Source: Melioribacter roseus
Lineage (GTDB): Bacteria > Bacteroidota > Ignavibacteria > Ignavibacteriales > Melioribacteraceae
Reading direction: 5' to 3'
Assembly (NCBI GenBank): GCA_020726285.1
Contig: DYSW01000017.1
Location: 1 to 32,099 of the forward strand
DNA: 32,099 nucleotides
Both the position numbers and the translations under genes were made by a program. The first letter of the stretch is position 1; every line of letters begins with the position of its first letter. Positions 17,927 through 24,992 of this stretch are shown here, piece after piece. The notes below the pieces were generated by a model. The model made no database searches, was not told the DNA's origin, and worked only from the letters and a program-made list of their open reading frames with translations.

Positions 17927-19708
17927 TTAAAATCTATTTGATAAACCAAAATGAATTTTTCCATCTGAAAATTCATCTTTTTCACCGAGAGCAAAACTGA
18001 ACTTCATCAATCCAACATTTGATTGAAACGAAATTCCCACGCCGTAACCATAAATGAAATTTTTATAATTTTCTGCATTTTGTTGATTAAGGTGCTCGTT
18101 AAAATAATATCCATAATCTAAAAACAAAAATGCAAATGAATCTTTTGCAAGTAAAAATCGATATTCCAAATTTGTCCACATTGTTAAATTTCCTAAAAAT
18201 TGGTTCTCGCGGTAACCACGAACTGAATTTGTGCCGCCAAGTTTGTAGAAATCACTTTCTTCAGCATCTTGAGAATTTAGAAATCGCAAACCAAATGCCG
18301 AATACGCTAAATTTCGAGAATAAATTTGCATTCCTCCAATTAAATCAAGTTCAATTTTATATTGATTTACCAATTTATCTGTTACATTTTCTGTGAATTT
18401 TTCTGGACCAAGAATTTCTTTTTGGCTGTATTTTCCAATTAAATTTGCCCAAATTCCATTTTTGAAAATCACAAAATCATCGCGATAATCTAATGTAAAT
18501 TTAATTCCACTGGAAAAAAAAGATGAATTGTAAACAGTAAACTGTGTTGTATCTTCAAAAGGAATTGTTTCTTCCCACGAATAGAGTAACCCAGCGGAAA
18601 AATTATCACTCGCAATGTAATTAATTTCGCCACCAATCTGACGACGAATATATGTTGTATCTTGAGTTCGCTGATTTACAGAAAAAGATAAATCTATAGG
18701 TAATGAAAAAACCCACGGCTCGAGATAATTAAATTGTAAATCCTGCGAAAATCTATCCAATTTTTTCCACGAAAAACCAACTGCTCGCCCAGTTCCAAAA
18801 AGATTTTTCAGACTAATTTCTATAAATCCAGTAAAATAACCGGGATTTTCCCCTCGTTTTGGAACATAGCCCAAAATCCCATCAAAATAATTGGTGGATT
18901 TTTCTTTTACATTCAGGAATAAAGTTGATTTTGTGTCGGAATTAAAGAGCAATTTTGGTTCTTTTACACTTTGAAAAAAATTCAGTTTTAATAATCGGTT
19001 TTGTATTTTGTCAATTTCTCTTTGCGAATAAACATCGCCAGCATGAATTCTGATTGTTTTCAGAATAAACGAATCTTGCGTCTTTTCGTTTCCATCAATT
19101 ACTACTTTGTCAATTAAAACTGACTTTCCTCGCTCAAAATTGAGATTAACGGTAACTTCGTAAAAATCATTTCCTTGCTGAAAATCAATTTTTTCGATTA
19201 CAAATTTTGCAAATGGAAAACCCGAATTATCATAATTTTGTAGAATTTTATCCAAAATTGACTGAAATTCACTTGGCAGAAATTGTTTTCCTAATATTTC
19301 ACTAAAATATTGGTTGAGAAAGAAGATTTCTTCGCTTGGATTTGTTTCAAGAATTACTTCTTTCAAAACGGAAGATTTTCCGATATTAATTGAAAAATAC
19401 GCCGAATTGATATAAGAATTTGAATCAAGATGAAGAGAATCAAGGATAATTTTGGGAAAGAAAAAGCCATTTGAACTTAAAAAATTTGTTGAACTGAAAG
19501 TTACAGAATCTAACAAAGCCGAAGAATTGTTAAATTTCTTCTGAAAAAGCAATTTGTTTTCCAATTCAATTTTAGAAAAAGTTGAATTTTGCGATAAATT
19601 TATATGAATTTGTGCAAATAAATTCCCCCCGTTTAGAATTAGCCAAATAATTAAAGAAAAAAATATTTGCTTTAATTTTACAGAATTAATAGTTCGGCGA
19701 ATCGTCAA
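17927..19708 (-). CDS. Omp85/TamA-like outer-membrane protein
   Basis: A 593-residue outer-membrane assembly-type protein. A hydrophobic signal (IFFSLIIWLILNGGNLFAQ) is at about residues 15-33. The next ~230 residues form POTRA-like domains (one ends near KVVIDGNEKTQDSFILKTIR, with the typical GN-T motif). The last 320 residues form a D15-type beta-barrel with the loop-6 motif VRGYRENQFLG near residue 497 and a terminal phenylalanine. It is more TamA-like than BamA-like in length, although paralogues are common in Bacteroidota. The start is TTG at 19708, overlapping the end of the sugar kinase gene by 23 bp. Confidence 0.88.
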   Translation of the reverse strand: MTIRRTINSVKLKQIFFSLIIWLILNGGNLFAQIHINLSQNSTFSKIELENKLLFQKKFNNSSALLDSVTFSSTNFLSSNGFFFPKIILDSLHLDSNSYINSAYFSINIGKSSVLKEVILETNPSEEIFFLNQYFSEILGKQFLPSEFQSILDKILQNYDNSGFPFAKFVIEKIDFQQGNDFYEVTVNLNFERGKSVLIDKVVIDGNEKTQDSFILKTIRIHAGDVYSQREIDKIQNRLLKLNFFQSVKEPKLLFNSDTKSTLFLNVKEKSTNYFDGILGYVPKRGENPGYFTGFIEISLKNLFGTGRAVGFSWKKLDRFSQDLQFNYLEPWVFSLPIDLSFSVNQRTQDTTYIRRQIGGEINYIASDNFSAGLLYSWEETIPFEDTTQFTVYNSSFFSSGIKFTLDYRDDFVIFKNGIWANLIGKYSQKEILGPEKFTENVTDKLVNQYKIELDLIGGMQIYSRNLAYSAFGLRFLNSQDAEESDFYKLGGTNSVRGYRENQFLGNLTMWTNLEYRFLLAKDSFAFLFLDYGYYFNEHLNQQNAENYKNFIYGYGVGISFQSNVGLMKFSFALGEKDEFSDGKIHFGLSNRF

Positions 19709-20657
19709 TAGTTTTCATCCTTGTCCCAAGTTCGAAAAACTCAATATTTTGCAAAAATTGCTCTGTTTTAGAAATATCGACAGAACAAACATCAATTTCC
19801 GAAGCATTTGCAACACCAAGACTTGTAGCGAAAACAAGTGAATCTTTAATTACAAGCGATTTTTCAATTCCATACAAAATTCCTGCAACAAAAGCATCGC
19901 CACTTCCTGTTGAATCCGCCACTTCAATTTGTGGTGGAATTATTTTGTATTCGAAACCAAATTTGTTTACATAAATTGCGTTATTTCCGTCAGTTAAAAT
20001 TGCAATATTAATTCCTTTTTGTTGCAGAGATTTAAGAAATGACAATTTTTCGGTTTCGGTTTTCAGAGAAATTGAAAGCGAGCGTTCAACTTCTTCAACA
20101 TTATTGTGAATTATCATTGGTGCTAATTCATAAACTTCTCTTAAATGACTTCCATAAGTATCTACAACTATAACTTTGTCCAAATCTTTTGCTTTTGCAA
20201 TTCCTTTCAGAAGAATTTCCTTAGCTTCGGCGTTTGGCAAACTTCCCGCAAAAACAACAATTGAGGAATTTTCCATCATTTTCTCAATTTTCTCTCTGAA
20301 TTTTATATTTTCTTCAGATGAAATTGAAAAATCTTCAGTAATAATTGAACTTATCAATTTATTTGAATTTTGGTCAATTATTACAATTCCTTTTCGAGTT
20401 TCTGATTTCGCCGAAAAAACAGAAAAATTCATTTTTTCAGATTCAATTGTGTGTCGATAAATCTTTCCATTGTTACCACCAAGCGGAAAAACGGATAAGT
20501 TTTCTACGCCCAATTTATTAAGTTGGCGAGAAATATTTATACCTTTTCCTCCACATGCAAATTTGCTTGTGAAAACTCGAGCGGTTTTTCCAATTTCAAA
20601 ATCATTTAAGAAAAATTTCTCTTCGAGTAACGGATTTAATGTGATAATTGTAATCAT
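19686..20657 (-). CDS. PfkB-family sugar-phosphate kinase (1-phosphofructokinase type)
   Basis: A 323-residue ribokinase-fold kinase of the FruK/LacC/PfkB group. The N-terminus MITIITLNPLLEEKF matches hexose-phosphate kinases (usually TLNPAxD). The substrate-site motif GGKGINISRQL is at 36-46, and ADSTGSGDAFVAGI at 247-260 has the catalytic D254 and the oxyanion hole. It would phosphorylate fructose-1-phosphate, fructose-6-phosphate or tagatose-6-phosphate with ATP; the sequence cannot decide which. The usual NPAxD aspartate is not conserved (NPLLEE). It is the first gene of the unit leading to the TamA-like protein. Confidence 0.9.
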   Translation of the reverse strand: MITIITLNPLLEEKFFLNDFEIGKTARVFTSKFACGGKGINISRQLNKLGVENLSVFPLGGNNGKIYRHTIESEKMNFSVFSAKSETRKGIVIIDQNSNKLISSIITEDFSISSEENIKFREKIEKMMENSSIVVFAGSLPNAEAKEILLKGIAKAKDLDKVIVVDTYGSHLREVYELAPMIIHNNVEEVERSLSISLKTETEKLSFLKSLQQKGINIAILTDGNNAIYVNKFGFEYKIIPPQIEVADSTGSGDAFVAGILYGIEKSLVIKDSLVFATSLGVANASEIDVCSVDISKTEQFLQNIEFFELGTRMKTIDDSPNY

Positions 20658-20744
20658 TTTTTAAAATTATATATTAACGGAAATGTGAATTTTCTAACGC
20701 GGTCAAAATAATATAAAACTGATGACTTTGTTGAATTATTAGAA

Positions 20745-21557
20745 CTATTTAATCAAAACCATTTTCTTTGTTTCGGAAAAAACTTGTCCAGGTTTGTCTA
20801 TGTTACTACTTTGAAAAACATAAAAATAAACACCGCTAGTTAAATTTTTTGCATTAAAATTCACTCTGTGATTTCCTGCATTCTGAATTTGGTTTACTAA
20901 AACTGCAATTTCTTTACCAAGAACGTCATGCACTTTGATTGTTACAAAATCACTTTTGGGCAAATAATAGCTAATTTCTGTTGATGGATTAAACGGATTT
21001 GGGTAGTTTTGTGATAAAAAATATTCGGCTGGATTTTGGTTTTCGTCAACATCCAGATATTCATTCCCCAAACCCATTGAAGTGGAAGGTAAAGTTACCC
21101 AATCTCCAACCCCGTTTGGTATTCTTCCCATTGAAATATCAGTTTCTTGCGGGCCAAAAGAAACAGAATCAATAATTGTTGTTCCATCAGATGCGGTTAA
21201 ACCAATTTGTTCGCCATCACCACTAAGTTTTATGTTTACATGCAAAACTCCAGCTCCTGGAATTTTATCGGCAAATAGAACAATAAATCCGTTTGCGGGA
21301 ATTGTTGTGGAGTCTGGATAAGTTGTAGGAATTTGCCAAAGTGTGAGATTATCCAATGCGTCAGTTATATACATTCCGCCAAGATCAACTGGTTCGGAAT
21401 TTGGGTTGTATATTTCTATCCAATCTGGATATTTGCCTGTTGTGGAATCGTAATAATTTGCGTCGTTACTTGCTAAAAATTCGTTTAAGTACAGATTTTG
21501 AGCATTTGTAATATTTAATAACAAAGCCAAAAGAAAAAATAGCGTAAATTTTTTCAT
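20745..21557 (-). CDS. Lamin-tail-domain protein with T9SS type A sorting tail
   Basis: A 270-residue exported protein. It begins with a signal peptide (MKKFTLFFLLALLLNITNAQ), followed by a lamin-tail (LTD) domain at about 21-160 (LNEFLASNDANYY, PDWIEIYNPNSEPVDLGGMY, ANGFIVLFADK, SGDGEQIGL). The last ~85 residues are a T9SS sorting domain: SQNYPNPFNPSTEISYYLP, an LGKEIAVLVNQ segment and TKKMVLIK at the end. LTDs of this INEFLASN type are typically found in secreted CotH-kinase-related proteins; no kinase domain is present here. The first half of the LTD is almost identical in DNA to the second LTD of the gene at 22459-23748. It is the last gene of the large minus-strand cluster. Confidence 0.93.
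   Translation of the reverse strand: MKKFTLFFLLALLLNITNAQNLYLNEFLASNDANYYDSTTGKYPDWIEIYNPNSEPVDLGGMYITDALDNLTLWQIPTTYPDSTTIPANGFIVLFADKIPGAGVLHVNIKLSGDGEQIGLTASDGTTIIDSVSFGPQETDISMGRIPNGVGDWVTLPSTSMGLGNEYLDVDENQNPAEYFLSQNYPNPFNPSTEISYYLPKSDFVTIKVHDVLGKEIAVLVNQIQNAGNHRVNFNAKNLTSGVYFYVFQSSNIDKPGQVFSETKKMVLIK
21202..21482. repeat. 281-bp direct repeat, copy A
   Basis: It matches 22604-22884 base for base at a constant offset of 1402, with one mismatch (21434 T against 22836 C, which changes Lys to Glu). The match ends sharply at both sides; the flanking LTD sequence is much more diverged. It lies inside the LTD of the T9SS protein. Confidence 0.95.
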
Positions 21558-21562
21558 AATAA

Positions 21563-22318
21563 TTATTCCCTTATGTTTTTTAGTTTATAAATATAAAGTT
21601 TATTTGTTTCATCATTTACAACGTAAAAAGTAGAATCGGTAAAATTTATTGCCAAACCTTCGAACTTTTCAAATTCAAGCGGCAAAACACTTGTTATTTG
21701 AAAAGAAGAATTTAGACTAAAAATTGCTTTGCTTTGGTCGCTTATCAACCAGATTGTGTTTGTTTTTTTGTCGTACTCCAAACCAGATAAATCTAAAACA
21801 TTCTTAATTTCTGTTTGCGAAATCGTTTGAAAAGATGAATTAGTAACAATAAACTTTGTTGGATCTTTTTCGTTGATTAATATAAATTTTCCAGAATCTG
21901 CACAAGTTATTCCTTCCAAACCGCTATTTCCGCTTCCTTCTGATTGAATGAAATTCCGTGAAAGTACATTCCCATCTAAATCCAATTTTATTACTTCTCG
22001 AATTTGTTCTTCAACCACATAAATTGAATTTGAAAATGAATCGAAAGCAATTCCTTCGAGATCATTTCCAACAAACTGTAATTCTTTGATGATTTTCCCT
22101 TCTAAATCGATTTGATATATTTTGTTCGATTGGTCGCTAACTATCCAAAGAGATAAATTATCTTTTCCGAAACACAAACCACTCGGTTCGGCAATTTGCA
22201 TTTGAAATTCTGCAATTAATTCAAGATTCTGAGATTGATAATTGCTCTCAGAATCAAGAATAGCACAACTTGAAATAAATACTATAATCAATATTGAGGT
22301 TGATAATTTAATTTTCAT
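21563..22318 (-). CDS. Beta-propeller lipoprotein (SdiA-regulated/YjiK-like)
   Basis: A 251-residue lipoprotein with the signal MKIKLSTSILIIVFISSC (lipobox, C18). The body is a repeated beta-propeller of the SdiA-regulated/YjiK-like type: EPSGLCFGKDNLSLWIVSDQ, GNDLEGIAFDSFSNSIYVVEE, SGLEGITCADSGKFILINEK and LSGLEYDKKTNTIWLISDQS. This fold is related to phytase-like and NHL-type propellers. The function of the family is unknown, and no phytase activity can be claimed. The 5' untranslated region contains the heptamer array beginning eight bases before the ATG. The gene ends five bases before the LTD-T9SS gene. Confidence 0.85.
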   Translation of the reverse strand: MKIKLSTSILIIVFISSCAILDSESNYQSQNLELIAEFQMQIAEPSGLCFGKDNLSLWIVSDQSNKIYQIDLEGKIIKELQFVGNDLEGIAFDSFSNSIYVVEEQIREVIKLDLDGNVLSRNFIQSEGSGNSGLEGITCADSGKFILINEKDPTKFIVTNSSFQTISQTEIKNVLDLSGLEYDKKTNTIWLISDQSKAIFSLNSSFQITSVLPLEFEKFEGLAINFTDSTFYVVNDETNKLYIYKLKNIRE

Positions 22319-22326
22319 TTTTTTTG

Positions 22327-22371
22327 AGTAATCAGTAATCAGTAATCAGTAATCAGTAATCAGTAATGAGT
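22327..22371. repeat. Heptanucleotide tandem array (AGTAATC)5-6
   Basis: Five perfect units of AGTAATC (22327-22361), a sixth with one change (AGTAATG, 22362-22368) and a partial AGT. On the minus strand it reads ACTGATT repeated and ends eight bases before the start codon at 22318, in the place where a ribosome binding site would be. Seven is not a multiple of three, but the array is outside coding sequence. A similar array in the same orientation to its gene opens the window (1-26). Confidence 0.95.
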
Positions 22372-22372
22372 G

Positions 22373-22449
22373 AACCGAAATTGTGCTTTAATCTAACTCC
22401 GTTAGGCAAGCTTTAAACTCAAAGTTTTCAATTCTAAACTATTTCGGTT
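22373..22449 (-). other. Structured inverted-repeat element in the cluster's only large gap
   Basis: AACCGAAAT (22373-22381) and ATTTCGGTT (22441-22449) are perfect 9-bp inverted arms. Between them are CTAAC-TCC-GTTAG (22393-22405) nested in GCTT/AAGC, and AGTTT/AAACT on the other side. The minus-strand RNA could fold as a three-way junction. There is no T-run, so it is not an ordinary terminator. It may be a REP-like palindrome, an RNA element or chance in AT-rich DNA. Confidence 0.4.
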
Positions 22450-22458
22450 AACTGCTTT

Positions 22459-23748
22459 TCAATTGTTGCTCGCTCCAAGTGTTGGTGTCGGGAAAGTTGT
22501 CCAATTTTCACTTCCATCTGGATTTCTTCCAAAAGATGTATCTGGAGCTTGAATATTATACGAAAGTGAATCAATAATTGAAATACCGTTTGGTGCAATC
22601 AATCCAATTTGTTCGCCATCACCACTAAGTTTTATGTTTACATGCAAAACTCCAGCTCCTGGAATTTTATCGGCAAATAGAACAATAAATCCGTTTGCGG
22701 GAATTGTTGTGGAGTCTGGATAAGTTGTAGGAATTTGCCAAAGTGTGAGATTATCCAATGCGTCAGTTATATACATTCCGCCAAGATCAACTGGTTCGGA
22801 ATTTGGGTTGTATATTTCTATCCAATCTGGATATTCGCCTGTTGTGGAATCGTAATAATTTGCGTCGTTACTTGCTAAAAATTCATTTATAAACAAAATT
22901 GGTTTAATATAACCAACTTGGAAAGACAATGTATCGCTTGTTGTTGTGTGCAAATCTTCATCGCTTGCGGTTATGAAATAAGTGTAAATAGTTGCATCTG
23001 CGACAGACGAAATTGTGGCTGAAAACACAGAGTCAGATAAAGTCATTGAAACTGAATTTCCATTGTAATTTAGTACAACATTCGTCAAATCTCCATCTTT
23101 ATCGGTTACAATTGCTGAAATTATAACATTATCGCCAGCAATTATTGTTTCAGGCGAAACCGAAATATCATTGATTTCTGGAGAATAACTTGCTACGCTT
23201 CCATTGTTTGATGAATTTGGAGTTGGTGAAGTAAATTGTTGCCAAGTTTCGCTTCCATCTGGATTTCTTCCTTCGGAAATATCGGTTGTTTGTGCAGTGT
23301 AAGTTATTTCATCAATTATTTTTAAACCGTTTTCTTCAGTTAATGTAATATCTTCTCCATCGGCAGAAAGTGCAAAATCAACGTGCAACGGACTTATTTG
23401 GGATTTATTATCACAATAAATCACTAAAAATCCACCAGCGGGAATTGTTGTTAGTTCTGGATTTGTTTTTGAAATTTGGGATTTTTTATAATCGTTTTTT
23501 GTGTCGGAAATGTACATTCCGCCAATATTAACAGCAGCTGTTCCGTAATTATAAATTTCTATCCAATCTGGAAAATCGTCTGTTTCTGCAAGGTAAAAAG
23601 AGGCATCGTTACTTGCTAAATATTCGTTTATTACTAATTTTATATCGCTTCCTTGCATTTGAGTTTCATCGGCAACATCACTTATATCGCATGATAAAAC
23701 GGTAAAAACAAGTAATATAATTGGGATTATTTGTTTGAATAATTTCAT
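22459..23748 (-). CDS. Lipoprotein with two lamin-tail domains and an Ig-like linker
   Basis: A 429-residue lipoprotein with the signal MKLFKQIIPIILLVFTVLSC (C20). It has LTD1 at about 38-175 (INEYLASNDASFY, PDWIEIYNYG, SADGEDITL), an Ig-like linker at about 190-285 (VSPETIIAGDNVIISAIVTD), and LTD2 at about 290-425 (INEFLASNDANYY onward). It ends after a FPTPTLGASNN segment without a T9SS tail, so it should stay anchored by lipid. The DNA for the start of LTD2 is nearly identical to that in the gene at 20745. AGAGGAG stands before the ATG, 11 bp after the porin gene. Confidence 0.9.
   Translation of the reverse strand: MKLFKQIIPIILLVFTVLSCDISDVADETQMQGSDIKLVINEYLASNDASFYLAETDDFPDWIEIYNYGTAAVNIGGMYISDTKNDYKKSQISKTNPELTTIPAGGFLVIYCDNKSQISPLHVDFALSADGEDITLTEENGLKIIDEITYTAQTTDISEGRNPDGSETWQQFTSPTPNSSNNGSVASYSPEINDISVSPETIIAGDNVIISAIVTDKDGDLTNVVLNYNGNSVSMTLSDSVFSATISSVADATIYTYFITASDEDLHTTTSDTLSFQVGYIKPILFINEFLASNDANYYDSTTGEYPDWIEIYNPNSEPVDLGGMYITDALDNLTLWQIPTTYPDSTTIPANGFIVLFADKIPGAGVLHVNIKLSGDGEQIGLIAPNGISIIDSLSYNIQAPDTSFGRNPDGSENWTTFPTPTLGASNN
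22604..22884. repeat. 281-bp direct repeat, copy B
   Basis: The partner of 21202-21482, with one mismatch in 281 bp. It lies in LTD2 of the lipoprotein gene. Same orientation as copy A, so recombination between the two would delete 1402 bp. Confidence 0.95.
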
Positions 23749-23759
23749 AATTTCTCCTC

Positions 23760-24971
23760 TTAGAAAAAGACCTTTGCCATAAGTTGAATAAAACTAAATT
23801 CATCTTTGCCAATTGCTGAGTTTTCGGATGTTTCTACCATTGTATAATTTAATTGAGTAACCATATTTGGGTTTGGATACCAATTTATTCCAAATGTATA
23901 ATTATTTGAGTTTCCACCGAGAATTCCAACTTCAGTATCTGAAAGCATCAAGTTACTAAATCTTGCGGCAAGTTCCCAAGCACCATTTTTACAATTTTTG
24001 GGAATTAGTTGGGAAAATTCCCCTTGAAGATTATCCCATTTTCGCGATTCGCCAGTTATCGTATAAGTTAGTAGTGCGTAACCGCCATTAAAATTAACTT
24101 GTTCTAATTCATTAAATCGATTTACTTGTAGAATTTGATATTCTGTTTGGAGATGTAATGCATCATAAACAAAAGCAAACTCAGTGGCATATCGCATTGT
24201 ATTGCTAACATCAAAAATGTTGTCTGTATCAAGAACTTCAACATCGCCAATTTTTGTTTCGGGTTCTGTTGCATAAGAAACCGCCCATTGATTATCGCTT
24301 GGTCTTTCCCAAACAGATGAAGCTCCCAAATGCAAAATCATTTTTTCGGTTTGAATTGGTGCTGTAACAAATCTTAATGCCAATCCGCCGCCTGTTTCAT
24401 CAGCAGTTTTATTTTTATTGATATCAAATGTTTGTCCGAATAACGCAGTGCGAACATTCCAATTTTTGCCCCATTTGGAATATTCCAACGACATTCGTCT
24501 TTCAACATCAAATGCGTTTGAGACTAAAGCTCTTTCTGGGAAAATAATATTTCTCGATGTTGTTAGAATTTCCAAACCGTAAGGAATTTTGAAATGTCCG
24601 AATTTTATATGCGAATTCTCAAAACCGTGATAAGCAAAAAACATATCCTTAAATTCCACAGTTCCTTCCGCAACATCAATATCCCATTCAGCTCGCCAAT
24701 CTTTCCAAAGTTGCATTTTTACTGCCATTCGAGCTTTTCGAAGATGTGTTCCGTTGCTGAATTCATTTTTTCCTTCAAAAAAATATGCTCCGTTTAGAAA
24801 CATTCTGATGTCAAATCTTCCATTGAAATCTCCATCGGCAGATTTCCAAAATAGGATTCCATTTTCCCATTCTGTTTTCCCCTCGTTTTGATTTTGTTGC
24901 GAGAATAAATTGCTTGTTAAAAGCAAGATGAATCCAAACAAAAATATTGTTTCTTTGAATGTTTTTCTCAT
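23760..24971 (-). CDS. OprP/OprO-like outer-membrane porin
   Basis: A 403-residue outer-membrane beta-barrel with a signal peptide ending in SNLFSQ. The sequence resembles the phosphate-selective porin O/P family: DFNGRFDIRMFLNGAYF, LRKARMAVKMQLWKDWRAEW, KDMFFAYHGF, IKFGHFKIPYGLE and ERRMSLEYSKWGKNW, and a final phenylalanine. In Pseudomonas such porins take up phosphate or polyphosphate; in Bacteroidota the family is broad, so anion selectivity is only suggested. AGGAGAAAC precedes the ATG. It lies 21 bp after the SLC13 transporter gene, which fits an outer- and inner-membrane uptake pair. Confidence 0.88.
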   Translation of the reverse strand: MRKTFKETIFLFGFILLLTSNLFSQQNQNEGKTEWENGILFWKSADGDFNGRFDIRMFLNGAYFFEGKNEFSNGTHLRKARMAVKMQLWKDWRAEWDIDVAEGTVEFKDMFFAYHGFENSHIKFGHFKIPYGLEILTTSRNIIFPERALVSNAFDVERRMSLEYSKWGKNWNVRTALFGQTFDINKNKTADETGGGLALRFVTAPIQTEKMILHLGASSVWERPSDNQWAVSYATEPETKIGDVEVLDTDNIFDVSNTMRYATEFAFVYDALHLQTEYQILQVNRFNELEQVNFNGGYALLTYTITGESRKWDNLQGEFSQLIPKNCKNGAWELAARFSNLMLSDTEVGILGGNSNNYTFGINWYPNPNMVTQLNYTMVETSENSAIGKDEFSFIQLMAKVFF

Positions 24972-24992
24972 AGTTTCTCCTATAATTTTGTT

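Noticed and set aside
20658-20744. Terminator at the end of the large minus-strand cluster
   Set aside because: The 87-bp gap is AT-rich, but I could find no stem with a T-run; nothing convincing is there.
22327-22371. Heptamer array as a CRISPR array
   Set aside because: The units are contiguous 7-mers with no spacers, and no cas genes are near.
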